The notes beneath the pieces are model-generated. The model saw nothing but the letters and a program-made list of their open reading frames with translations. It did no database searches and was not told the DNA's origin. A DNA stretch of 63,323 nt. Origin: a virus. The DNA lies in IMG/VR virus record IMGVR_UViG_3300047546_002519, positions 1-63,323 of that record. One strand, written 5' to 3'. The stretch's first letter is position 1, and every line of letters begins with the position of its first letter. Positions 25,996-33,007 of the stretch are shown one piece after another. Both the position numbers and the translations under genes were made by a program.

Positions 25996-26541
25996 TTACT
26001 TATATGCTGTAAAAGTTTGATTTGGACCAAGCCTTGTTCTACCTTTACCTCTTTCTTCACCAGGCTTCACTTTAACATTGTAATGCACTTTACCTTGGTT
26101 TTCAACTTTACCTGATTTAGCAGAAGCATCAAGATGGTGCCAACTACCTTCATGTGAGGTGTGATGAACAGCCAGAATAGATTCTTGTTTATGCTTGTTG
26201 CCAACATTTTTTAAAGCATGAACCATTTTATTATGACCTTCTTTACCTTTTTCAGCGGCATGAACTACATATGAGCCTTCATGACTCACTTCATGTTCAC
26301 CACCGTATTGATATTCACCTTTATGTGGTCCAGACCAACCACCTATATGTCCAGATTTACGGGCATGTTCTAGGTCTTTCTGCATCTCAGTGTGGGCTGC
26401 TTTTTTCTTCTCCGGAGTATTCGTGTGAGGACCTTCGGGAGACAATGCTCCAATACTATGCCCGGAGGCCAAATGTTTATTTACTTTTTGTTGAAGTGGA
26501 TTACCTTCATCTAGTTGTACGTGTTGTTTGAATGATAGCAT
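25996..26541 (-). CDS. His-rich conserved phage protein, 181 aa
   Basis: The protein starts MLSFKQHVQLDEGNPLQQKV, a short MxSFKxF/H leader seen on several marine T4-like phage proteins, and is unusually rich in His, Gly and Lys (GGEHEVSHEGSYVVHAAEKG). No catalytic motif is visible. GGAG lies 6 bases before the ATG, close behind the end of the nuclease gene. Function unknown. Confidence 0.62.
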   Translation of the reverse strand: MLSFKQHVQLDEGNPLQQKVNKHLASGHSIGALSPEGPHTNTPEKKKAAHTEMQKDLEHARKSGHIGGWSGPHKGEYQYGGEHEVSHEGSYVVHAAEKGKEGHNKMVHALKNVGNKHKQESILAVHHTSHEGSWHHLDASAKSGKVENQGKVHYNVKVKPGEERGKGRTRLGPNQTFTAYK

Positions 26542-26556
26542 AGTGCCTCCGACTTG

Positions 26557-27222
26557 TCAAGCATATTTATCAATATACTCAATCAATGGTTGCCGATAAT
26601 CATGTATCTGTCGCTCAAACACCTGTGCGGGTCCTTCTTCGGTAGCAATCAATACCACAATGTCATCAATCCAAATACCAGTTCTTTCGGCAAACATCAG
26701 GGCATATGCTGTACACTGCATAAAGTAGTTTTGAATGTAGTCTTCATCTTTTTGTTTCGTGGAAGTCTTATAGTCAATGACTGACAATTTGCCATTCCAT
26801 TCGGCAATTAAGTCTACACGGCCAGCAATACGATATTTGTCGGAATAAAGTGCTTGTTCTTGTGCATAAACTTGACCAACATTTTCATCAATTTTAGGTT
26901 TGATTTTGAAGAATAATTCTTTCAAGTCAGGCATCAATAACTGCATCTTGAATTCGTTTATTTCATTCTTCAGGTAGTCTTCACATATCTTGTGTACCTT
27001 TGTACCACGATTTGATGCCTTGCGTGACACTTCATTTGCTCGTTCCTCACCAACTGCTTTACGCCATTCATATATGCCTTGCTTATTGTAATGAGAAAGC
27101 ACCGTAGTGATAGACTTATACTTGTTGCCTTCTGGCGTAGTATACAGTCTACCACTATCGGTGGTTTCCGCTGTTAAGTCAAATTGTAACTGTGGTAAAC
27201 TTACATGTTCAAATATTCGCAT
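26557..27222 (-). CDS. PD-(D/E)XK exonuclease, RecB-like
   Basis: The 221 aa protein carries the RecB-type nuclease core: ANRGTKVHKICEDYL-like helix with G-T-x-x-H near residue 75 (SNRGTKVHKICED), GRVDLIAEWNGKLSVIDYKT with the D...D-Y-K catalytic pair, and QCTAYALMF (QxxxY). Such nucleases occur in T4-like cyanophages and may act in recombination or host DNA breakdown. The start codon overlaps the upstream small gene stop (TAATG). Confidence 0.85.
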   Translation of the reverse strand: MRIFEHVSLPQLQFDLTAETTDSGRLYTTPEGNKYKSITTVLSHYNKQGIYEWRKAVGEERANEVSRKASNRGTKVHKICEDYLKNEINEFKMQLLMPDLKELFFKIKPKIDENVGQVYAQEQALYSDKYRIAGRVDLIAEWNGKLSVIDYKTSTKQKDEDYIQNYFMQCTAYALMFAERTGIWIDDIVVLIATEEGPAQVFERQIHDYRQPLIEYIDKYA

Positions 27223-27401
27223 TATGTAAAGTAGTGATTTCGGCTGTGGTGTGGATAACTTTGTCTTGGATACTTCTTTTCTATCTTTGCAGGATCTTCT
27301 TTTTCTATTTGTGTTATTTCTGTGGTCATTTCTCTTTCAATCTCTTTTGTGATGTAGTCATTCAGTAGTGCTACTTTTTTCTGCAAAGATTTTTTAGCCA
27401 T
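27222..27401 (-). CDS. Small basic/acidic phage protein, 59 aa
   Basis: The ORF starts MAKKSLQKKVALLNDYITKE and ends RQSYPHHSRNHYFT. AAGGAG lies 7 bases before the ATG, and the stop overlaps the nuclease start (TAATG), both supporting a real gene. No domain is recognised. Confidence 0.7.
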   Translation of the reverse strand: MAKKSLQKKVALLNDYITKEIEREMTTEITQIEKEDPAKIEKKYPRQSYPHHSRNHYFT

Positions 27402-27435
27402 ATATGCTCCTTGTGCTAAGGTTCACATAATGTAA

Positions 27436-27741
27436 TTACTGCCCAAACTTTCCTAAATGTTTATCTACAATTCTTTGTGTTTGTGATTCTTTGACACCTT
27501 TTTTACCGTGTTTATTGGCAACTGAAGATTGTTTGTGACTTTCTGATACTTTAGACAGAACTTCTTTGAAACCGTCTGGTACTTTACCAGTGATTGATAC
27601 GCCACTGACAATTGACATGGCGCCAAGATGAACTTGTTGAATGTGTGGATTTTCTTTGAGATATTCTTCTTTGGCAGAAATGCTCAGAAGTTTCTCAAAT
27701 GTATCACCTGTTTCAGTGTTTAAGAAATCATATACCGGCAA
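27436..27741 (-). CDS. Conserved cyanophage-type protein (MPVYDF family), 101 aa
   Basis: The protein starts MPVYDFLNTETGDTFEKLLS then AKEEYLKENPHIQQVHLG, and ends in a Lys-rich tail. It matches from memory a conserved T4-like cyanophage protein whose N-terminus resembles FmdB-like zinc-ribbon starts but without the cysteines. Function unknown. The next gene upstream in the genome is on the opposite strand. Confidence 0.7.
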   Translation of the reverse strand: MPVYDFLNTETGDTFEKLLSISAKEEYLKENPHIQQVHLGAMSIVSGVSITGKVPDGFKEVLSKVSESHKQSSVANKHGKKGVKESQTQRIVDKHLGKFGQ

Positions 27742-27757
27742 TTAAAATCTCCATTCT

Positions 27758-27765
27758 TATAAATA
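27758..27765 (+). promoter_or_regulatory. Late promoter box TATAAATA before GIY-YIG gene
   Basis: A perfect T4-type late box TATAAATA lies 59 bases before the GIY-YIG ATG on the plus strand, while all neighbours run on the minus strand. The predicted leader carries a hairpin (GTATGT/ACATAC with an inner CGGG/CCCG, 27769-27798), followed by AAAGGAATG near the start. Confidence 0.65.
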
Positions 27766-27823
27766 GGTGTATGTCGCCGGGTAGCAGCCCGCACATACTC
27801 TAACATTGTAAAGGAATGTCAGC

Positions 27824-28375
27824 ATGTATATTTATTACGTTTACGCCTACATCAGAAAGTCTGACGGCACACCATACTATATCGGTAAAGGTAAAGGCAA
27901 TAGAGCATATTCACCACACGGTAATATAAAGATACCAAAAGATAAATCCAAAATAGTTTTCCTTGAAACTAAATTATCAGAAATTGGTGCATTAGCACTT
28001 GAACGAAGATTGATTCGTTGGTGGGCACGTAAAAATCCTGATGGTGGTATTTTATTAAATAAAACTGAAGGTGGTGAAGGAACATCTGGCACTATACGAC
28101 CACATTCAGAAGAAACTAAATTAAAAATTTCATTGGCAAACAAAGGAAAATCTTCAAATTTTAACAATAGAATAAAGGCGTCAAAAACTTGTTTATCAAA
28201 GTATGGTGTTGAGAATGCATTACAAACGGAAGAATCTAAATCAAAAATAAAAAAAGCAAGAATAATCTACAACAAAAAACAAGTGCGATGCGTTCATTGT
28301 AATAAAATTGGACAACATAGGGCAATGATGCGCTGGCATTTTGATAAATGCAAACTAAAATCTGACATCAAATAG
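27824..28375 (+). CDS. GIY-YIG homing endonuclease
   Basis: The 183 aa protein has a GIY-YIG nuclease domain: YYVYAYI (the GIY strand, here VYAY), YYIG at residues 18-21, the catalytic-type Arg27 (GKGNRAY) and Glu60 (LALERRLIRWW). A NUMOD3-like segment HSEETKLKISLANKGKS (about 93-110) and a C-terminal Cys/His cluster (CVHCNKIG...H...C) would bind DNA. It lies on the plus strand between minus-strand genes and overlaps the next gene end by 8 bases, the look of a free-standing mobile gene. Confidence 0.92.
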   Translation: MYIYYVYAYIRKSDGTPYYIGKGKGNRAYSPHGNIKIPKDKSKIVFLETKLSEIGALALERRLIRWWARKNPDGGILLNKTEGGEGTSGTIRPHSEETKLKISLANKGKSSNFNNRIKASKTCLSKYGVENALQTEESKSKIKKARIIYNKKQVRCVHCNKIGQHRAMMRWHFDKCKLKSDIK

Positions 28376-28949
28376 GTCTTATATTCTCAAGGTACCAACT
28401 TGGTACTGGACGCTTCTTCCAGTTGGCCAAGTGTGTCTTATTCTTTATATAGTAATTACGATATGAAGCAAGAGAGTCATAATGTAACATTCCACGTGGT
28501 CCTGCTTTAGGAACTTTCACATCATCAGGCATAGCTGGTGTTGGTTCAGTAAACACACCTTCACTTATGTTGTTCGGTAGCGCAATTATTGTACTCACTA
28601 GTCGTGTTTCAACCGAGTGTGTTTTACCATAGCGATGAGTGTATTCTTTACACAATGCATACCACATCTGATACAGCCATGTGTAATTGCTGTCATTCTG
28701 TCGTGCCCAAATATTTGATGGATGACTTATGTGTGATGCTTTCATCAAAACTTCTTCACGTTTATCGGGCAAAAGCCAGCGTTTAATTTTACGATTGTTT
28801 GCCGTCAAATCGTAATACTCTTTACCATCAAGAATACGATGCGCCGTTGACATGAGTTGTGCATACTCAATAATCATTTTCACCACGTGTTTATCACAGT
28901 GGTATTCGGCGCATTTCCGTGGATCAGGATGAAGATAAAAGATATTCAT
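28368..28949 (-). CDS. Conserved T4-like phage protein (MNIF family), 193 aa
   Basis: The protein starts MNIFYLHPDPRKCAEYHCDK then HVVKMIIEYAQLMSTAHRI, a block I recall from many T4-like phages, with conserved Cys and His residues that might bind metal. I cannot give a function. Its stop faces and overlaps the GIY-YIG gene end; its ATG shares a base with the upstream lipoprotein stop. Confidence 0.75.
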   Translation of the reverse strand: MNIFYLHPDPRKCAEYHCDKHVVKMIIEYAQLMSTAHRILDGKEYYDLTANNRKIKRWLLPDKREEVLMKASHISHPSNIWARQNDSNYTWLYQMWYALCKEYTHRYGKTHSVETRLVSTIIALPNNISEGVFTEPTPAMPDDVKVPKAGPRGMLHYDSLASYRNYYIKNKTHLANWKKRPVPSWYLENIRPI

Positions 28950-29224
28950 CAGAAGCAGAGAAAGCGGCAGTTTGTATTCACAGTTTGTGGTGAAGATTTA
29001 CTTTGTATCTGAACTTGATGCAACTCTTTGAGATGTTGCATTTTGAGTTCTTGCTCACGACGATCATTTTCACGCTGTATTGCTTCGATTTTTGCAATCT
29101 GCGTTTTGATTAAATCTTCATTATTTAATCCCTGTGGATTGTGTACAGGATCTTTAGTAATTGTGTTACACGCCGTTAATAGCAACAGCGGCACAAGAAA
29201 AATCAACTTACTTTTCGTTTTCAT
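28949..29224 (-). CDS. Lipoprotein, possible outer-membrane spanin
   Basis: The 91 aa protein has a signal peptide and lipobox (LLLLTAC, Cys about residue 19), then a coiled-coil-like segment (IEAIQRENDRREQELKMQHL). Small phage lipoproteins next to a membrane protein gene are often spanins or lysis accessories. It overlaps the upstream membrane gene by 17 bases. The spanin role is inferred and the endolysin is 5 kb away. Confidence 0.65.
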   Translation of the reverse strand: MKTKSKLIFLVPLLLLTACNTITKDPVHNPQGLNNEDLIKTQIAKIEAIQRENDRREQELKMQHLKELHQVQIQSKSSPQTVNTNCRFLCF

Positions 29225-29450
29225 CTTTGTCCTCCGGTGTCATTTTACCCATAATATAAACCAAACCAATAAACTGAACAGCGCCAGATGCACCGGCCAT
29301 AGCCAGAAGAGCCATGAACGTGGCAATGATGTAGAACTTTTGACGTTCAGTGAACAGGTTACCATAAAAATTTGCTGTAGTAATTGCTTGAATGGCTTGA
29401 TTTTCAAGTTGTAAATACTTGTCAACAAGCCATGCTTTGAATTTTGACAT
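29208..29450 (-). CDS. Small membrane protein, two hydrophobic segments
   Basis: The start at 29450 (80 aa) is chosen because GAGGTGAAA precedes that ATG; the track-length frame starts 72 bases earlier without a ribosome site. The C-terminal half (FYIIATFMALLAMAGASG then AVQFIGLVYIMG) spans the membrane once or twice and ends in a charged tail. It overlaps the lipoprotein gene, so a joint membrane or lysis function is possible. Confidence 0.65.
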   Translation of the reverse strand: MSKFKAWLVDKYLQLENQAIQAITTANFYGNLFTERQKFYIIATFMALLAMAGASGAVQFIGLVYIMGKMTPEDKDENEK

Positions 29451-29546
29451 TTTCACCTCATAAAAGAAGGGGCGCAATTTGCTGTCTCCCGACAGTAGTT
29501 GTCGTTTAATATCTAGCGTCAAATTCGCATGATACCCCGAAACTGA

Positions 29547-29990
29547 TTATTCGGTGATTTCGGTTACTTCATCCTCAATCACAGGTGCAACAGGTGCAAC
29601 GACTTTTGCAGGCTTTGCTGCTTTAGCCTTAACTGGTTTTGCACTCAATGCTGCCAACGATTTGACAGGCTTGTTTGCGAACTTACTGGTAGAAGGCTTT
29701 AGTAAGCCCTGACCAGGAACAAACTTATCAGCACCACAAGATTTCAGATATGCTTTCACTTCACCTGAATTTGTGATTTGATAGCCAGTCACAGTACGAC
29801 CGTTTTTAAGAACTTTCACCACGCCGGGCGTCTTTGTTTTGACTTCCCAAATGTAAGTAGAAAGTTTGTAAATATAAATGTCATTACCAAGTTTAGATTC
29901 AATCTCGTCTTTGGTAACGATATCACCCTCTTGCATTAGAGTCAAGAGTTTTTGATAAGGTGTAAAATCACCTGCTTTAGTACGTGCCAT
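29547..29990 (-). CDS. Conserved phage protein, possible DNA-binding, 147 aa
   Basis: I place the start at 29990 (MARTKAGDFTPYQKLLTLMQ) because GGAGG lies upstream. The first 90 residues look like a winged-helix-type fold (GDIVTKDEIESKLGN, YKLSTYIWEVKTKTPG, GYQITNSGEVKAYL), followed by a long Ala/Lys/Pro tail and an acidic end. This is a structural impression, not a family match. A sigma70-type promoter lies just upstream. Confidence 0.65.
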   Translation of the reverse strand: MARTKAGDFTPYQKLLTLMQEGDIVTKDEIESKLGNDIYIYKLSTYIWEVKTKTPGVVKVLKNGRTVTGYQITNSGEVKAYLKSCGADKFVPGQGLLKPSTSKFANKPVKSLAALSAKPVKAKAAKPAKVVAPVAPVIEDEVTEITE

Positions 29991-30024
29991 AATAAAGGCC
30001 TCCATTATCAACAGTAGAAATGAT

Positions 30025-30053
30025 AGTGTAACATGATTCGGACACTTTGTCAA
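30025..30053 (-). promoter_or_regulatory. Sigma70-type promoter before the 29990 gene
   Basis: TTGACA (30053-30048) and TACACT (30030-30025) with a 17 bp spacer on the minus strand, about 35 bases before the ATG. The extended -35 GCTTGACAAAG recurs at many early promoters in this genome. Confidence 0.75.
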
Positions 30054-30065
30054 GCATTGTCAAAA

Positions 30066-30458
30066 TCATAACACTTCGTTTTTCCGACCAAGCCCTGCCG
30101 GATTAATGCCAGGAGTAACGTATACATAATTACCCTTGTGCATCGGTGCAGTGCAAGATGCTACATCAGCCACAATCTCACGGTCAGAAGATGAGAGTTT
30201 GTGATAGTCTTTCATAATACCAGTCTTAGTCAAAGCACCCTTGTGAGTGTCTGGAAGACTCGGAGCATGTGATACCTCACGCTTTACACGATATGGCATC
30301 AGTGGCTTGTCTTTTACTTTCTTCGGTGCAGCAGCAGGAAACCGACCACCAGACGGCAGCGGAATCTTGTTGATTGACGAAATGAAGTCTTGCTGTTCTT
30401 GCAATTGCTTCTTCGTCAACTTCTTTTTCTTGGAACTGGAATATATACGAATCATCAT
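30066..30458 (-). CDS. Conserved phage protein, Lys/Pro-rich, 130 aa
   Basis: The protein has a basic N-terminus (SSSKKKKLTKKQLQEQQDFI), a Pro/Lys middle and a C-terminal half with MKDYHKLSSSDREIVADVAS and YVYVTPGINPAGLGRKNEVL. It resembles a conserved T4-like cyanophage protein; I know no function. ATGATG start, with its own promoter upstream. Confidence 0.65.
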   Translation of the reverse strand: MMIRIYSSSKKKKLTKKQLQEQQDFISSINKIPLPSGGRFPAAAPKKVKDKPLMPYRVKREVSHAPSLPDTHKGALTKTGIMKDYHKLSSSDREIVADVASCTAPMHKGNYVYVTPGINPAGLGRKNEVL

Positions 30459-30467
30459 AACAATACC

Positions 30468-30496
30468 ATTATATCAAGGGTTGAGCCACTTGTCAA
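30468..30496 (-). promoter_or_regulatory. Consensus sigma70 promoter before the 30458 gene
   Basis: TTGACA (30496-30491) and TATAAT (30473-30468) with exactly 17 bp between, ending 10 bases before the ATG. It is a perfect match to the E. coli-type consensus. Confidence 0.85.
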
Positions 30497-30849
30497 GAGG
30501 TAATCTTTTCTTTTACCTTAGTGATATGCTTACATTTGTTGTGATATTTGAAACCAATACAAGAGCAAGAAAAATGCTCATTTGATAATGTTACCAAATA
30601 CTCACCTTTTGAGCCGGCAACTTTGAACTTACGAATATTTGTTGTTGAACCTTTAAGTATTTTCAGATTAACAACATTTGCTAGATTGATAACAGATATT
30701 GGAAATTCTTTGTTACCAGTTTGCAAACAGAATTCGTTAGCATTTAGAAAACGATAGGGCTTGATAACGACACCAGTAAATGTTGTCGTTTTAGTAATAT
30801 AGCGACAGTCTACGGTGACCGTAGAACCAACAGAAGGCAGATTTTTCAT
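30493..30849 (-). CDS. SWIM-type zinc finger protein, 118 aa
   Basis: The C-terminal part reads YLVTLSNEHFSCSCIGFKYH followed by NKCKHI, the SWIM pattern C-x-C...C-x-H, expected to bind zinc and contact DNA or protein. The N-terminal half (VGSTVTVDCRYITKTTTFTG) looks like a small beta-barrel. T4-like cyanophages carry a similar protein. The gene has its own consensus promoter just upstream, and its stop region overlaps the -35 box of the next gene. Confidence 0.8.
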   Translation of the reverse strand: MKNLPSVGSTVTVDCRYITKTTTFTGVVIKPYRFLNANEFCLQTGNKEFPISVINLANVVNLKILKGSTTNIRKFKVAGSKGEYLVTLSNEHFSCSCIGFKYHNKCKHITKVKEKITS

Positions 30850-30858
30850 AGTATATAC

Positions 30859-30887
30859 ATTATACTATGAGCGGCTATCTTTGTCAA
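30859..30887 (-). promoter_or_regulatory. Consensus sigma70 promoter before SWIM protein gene
   Basis: TTGACA (30887-30882) and TATAAT (30864-30859), spacer 17 bp, 10 bases before the ATG of the SWIM protein gene. Perfect consensus boxes. Confidence 0.85.
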
Positions 30888-30908
30888 GCGTGTTGTATTT
30901 TTACAACA

Positions 30909-31151
30909 CTAATTTGTTGCTTTTTCTGTAATAATGGCAATTGAGTTTTGACGATCAATTGAAAGATAACCGTTACAGACAATATTCCAATCTTCTGACT
31001 GTTCTTCTTTTTCACTTTGAACTGGAACGGTTATGTTCAGATGTTTGAACAAGTATTCTTTGTCACCCTCAAATACACGCCATACATGATCTGCGGTGCC
31101 ACGACCGGGTTGACCTCTGCTTTTGTTAAAACGAATTCGGTATTTGTTCAT
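30909..31151 (-). CDS. Conserved phage protein, 80 aa
   Basis: Starts MNKYRIRFNKSRGQPGRGTA and DHVWRVFEGDKEYLFKHLNI, a sequence I recall as a conserved small protein of T4-like cyanophages with unknown function. The start overlaps the stop of the oxygenase-like gene (ATGA), so translation is probably coupled. Confidence 0.75.
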   Translation of the reverse strand: MNKYRIRFNKSRGQPGRGTADHVWRVFEGDKEYLFKHLNITVPVQSEKEEQSEDWNIVCNGYLSIDRQNSIAIITEKATN

Positions 31152-31783
31152 ATGATATCGTCTGCTGGTTTCATCGCAAAGTTTGTCTGTGCTTGTACTA
31201 CGGTCAAATTAAAGTGAACAAACTTTATTGGTTGATTTGATGCGTGTCGGGTAAATGAGTGAGCCAACCAAGAATTTGTAAGAATCAAAAGACCAGGCTT
31301 GGGTTCAAAGTTAATCATCTGACTAGCAATCGTAGCGATAGATGAATCTTTTTCGTAAAGGTCAAGTTGAACTTTACCGGGTCGTGGGTCGTGAAATACA
31401 ACTCTTGAAGATTTGTCTGGAACTTTGAGAAAATAAAAACCAACAATTTGGGAACCATATCCATGTACATGTTGTTCCATCAATGAATGCTTATAGTGTT
31501 CTTGTGTCCACATTTCATTAAACATCACATCAAGGTTTTGCATATTGTAACCTTGGCTGTCTAATATATTCCAAGATGTTTGACCGACAAACTGTACGAA
31601 GTCCTGAATCCTTGAGTCTTCATAATAATTGCCTGTCATCATCACAGGATATATGTCATCGACTTTTTTTTCTTTGTGTACTTTCGCCAATTCTTCTTCA
31701 GAAACTTGTATCACCGATTTCAGAAACTCTGGATGTTCGGCATAATAAATTGGACAAGCAAAATGATAAGCAGTGTTAAGCAT
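31148..31783 (-). CDS. 2OG-Fe(II) oxygenase-like protein
   Basis: The 211 aa protein shows the double-stranded beta-helix pattern of 2OG-FeII_Oxy_5 proteins: EQHVHGYGSQIVGFYFLKVP, SRVVFHDPRPG, then PGLLILTNSWLAHSFTRHAS with a distal His and Arg-type region. Iron ligands would be a His near residue 105-107, an Asp in FHDP and the His in WLAHSF, assigned by eye. Phage members of this family are common in T4-like marine phages; their substrates are unknown. Confidence 0.72.
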   Translation of the reverse strand: MLNTAYHFACPIYYAEHPEFLKSVIQVSEEELAKVHKEKKVDDIYPVMMTGNYYEDSRIQDFVQFVGQTSWNILDSQGYNMQNLDVMFNEMWTQEHYKHSLMEQHVHGYGSQIVGFYFLKVPDKSSRVVFHDPRPGKVQLDLYEKDSSIATIASQMINFEPKPGLLILTNSWLAHSFTRHASNQPIKFVHFNLTVVQAQTNFAMKPADDII

Positions 31784-31820
31784 AATATATTGTACTTTAT
31801 TTTAGTTACACGAATATTTA

Positions 31821-32240
31821 TTATTCGTATGTCGGTCTTACCGGTGGTTCACCTTCTGGTTTGATGAATTTATCATTCACCTCTTTGATTGATTGATAAA
31901 ATTTTGTTCCTTTTCCCGGAATATCACCAGAATCAATTGCTTCCCACAAATTATTTATTGTGACTGCTATATCAGGATAGTTCGCTACACGATCCACAAA
32001 ATGCTGCCAATATTCGATAAATTTATTCTGGTATTCTAATTCTTTAAAAATCTCATCTCTGGTTGGCGGCTTTGAGCCTGTGTCATCTTCCCAACGTGTG
32101 AACTCAAAGTGTCCACCTGATGCCGACATATCATAACGAGCATGTGGTCTAAGTGCTTTAATTGCCGTGTCAATACCACACACAAGTTTGTTGTTGCTAC
32201 CTATCAAATACTGTGCATAAGAAATATCTTCGTTATTCAT
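31821..32240 (-). CDS. Phage protein near tail fibre genes, 139 aa
   Basis: The segment WEDDTGSKPPTRDEIFKELE resembles the W..D...PPT..EI pattern of small tail-associated or fibre-assembly proteins in marine phages. It lies just downstream of genes for cupin-like and glycine-rich tail proteins, so a link to tail fibre assembly is possible. There is no firm family call. Confidence 0.6.
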   Translation of the reverse strand: MNNEDISYAQYLIGSNNKLVCGIDTAIKALRPHARYDMSASGGHFEFTRWEDDTGSKPPTRDEIFKELEYQNKFIEYWQHFVDRVANYPDIAVTINNLWEAIDSGDIPGKGTKFYQSIKEVNDKFIKPEGEPPVRPTYE

Positions 32241-32274
32241 TCAATCACCTCTAATAAAATGTTTAGTAATTTAT

Positions 32275-32655
32275 CTATTCATTACTCAAAACTTCTTGAT
32301 GTATTAATGGATGTTTTGCGAACAACTCCATGGCTTTTTCTGGAGTAATATCTTGCGGTGCTACATCATCAAGTTCATCACCATCACGAATGGCATGTAT
32401 ACAACAGAGCAAACATTTATCTTCCAAAGCGGTAAATTTATGTTTTATGTTTTTAGGTGTAATGATTAGATAAGGCGCCATGTATTCTTTGCTGCCGTTG
32501 TCGTGTTCCATTCGCACTGAGCCACGTGCCAGTAAAGTTATATGATCAAACACATGGGCATGACCTTCAATTTCGTCACCCGTTTTCACAAGATAATTCA
32601 TGTAAACTAAAACATTGTCAGCAATTGCCATTTCTCGTATAGAAGGACTACTCAT
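32275..32655 (-). CDS. Cupin-like protein, 126 aa
   Basis: I take the ATG at 32655; the longer frame would begin at a TTG inside the previous gene. The core EGHAHVFDHITLLARGSVRM, followed by APYLIITPKNIKHKFTALED, has the G-(X)-H-x-H...E/G and late His layout of a single-domain cupin. Its substrate or structural role is unknown; it sits in the tail-fibre gene group. Confidence 0.68.
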   Translation of the reverse strand: MSSPSIREMAIADNVLVYMNYLVKTGDEIEGHAHVFDHITLLARGSVRMEHDNGSKEYMAPYLIITPKNIKHKFTALEDKCLLCCIHAIRDGDELDDVAPQDITPEKAMELFAKHPLIHQEVLSNE

Positions 32656-32659
32656 TAAT

Positions 32660-32992
32660 TTATTCTCCCACTCTTTCAACTCGTAATGGATTATCGTTTA
32701 AGCCAGGAACGATCCATTCGCCCGTTTCGGGATTATATTCATATTCATCACCAGGTTTAGGATTAGTAAATTGATCGTGTTCTGGCAAATAGATCATTCC
32801 TGGTGCTGCATAGCGTTTACGAATTTTACCATTATAGCTAGTTTTTATCCAACGACCACCAAGTAACTTTTCACAAAATGCTATACCAATACTTTCTTTT
32901 TCGTCACCATTGGCATCTGAAGTATCACTATCGGCGACAACAATGATACGTAATACTACGTTATTTTCATTCAATTCAGCAAAATGTGCCAT
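32660..32992 (-). CDS. Conserved marine phage protein (MAHFAELN family), 110 aa
   Basis: Starts MAHFAELNENNVVLRIIVVA, then GIAFCEKLLGGRWIKTSYNG and KRYAAPGMIYLPEHDQF. This is a common small protein of marine T4-like and other phages, usually beside fibre genes, and probably virion-related. GGAGATTTGA precedes the ATG. Confidence 0.78.
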   Translation of the reverse strand: MAHFAELNENNVVLRIIVVADSDTSDANGDEKESIGIAFCEKLLGGRWIKTSYNGKIRKRYAAPGMIYLPEHDQFTNPKPGDEYEYNPETGEWIVPGLNDNPLRVERVGE

Positions 32993-33007
32993 TCAAATCT
33001 CCTACAA

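Noticed and set aside
26544-26572. TTGACA with a 17 bp spacer and TATCAT at the start of the His-rich gene
   Set aside because: The -10 box lies inside the start codons of that gene and both boxes overlap coding sequence, so a working promoter for this gene is unlikely.
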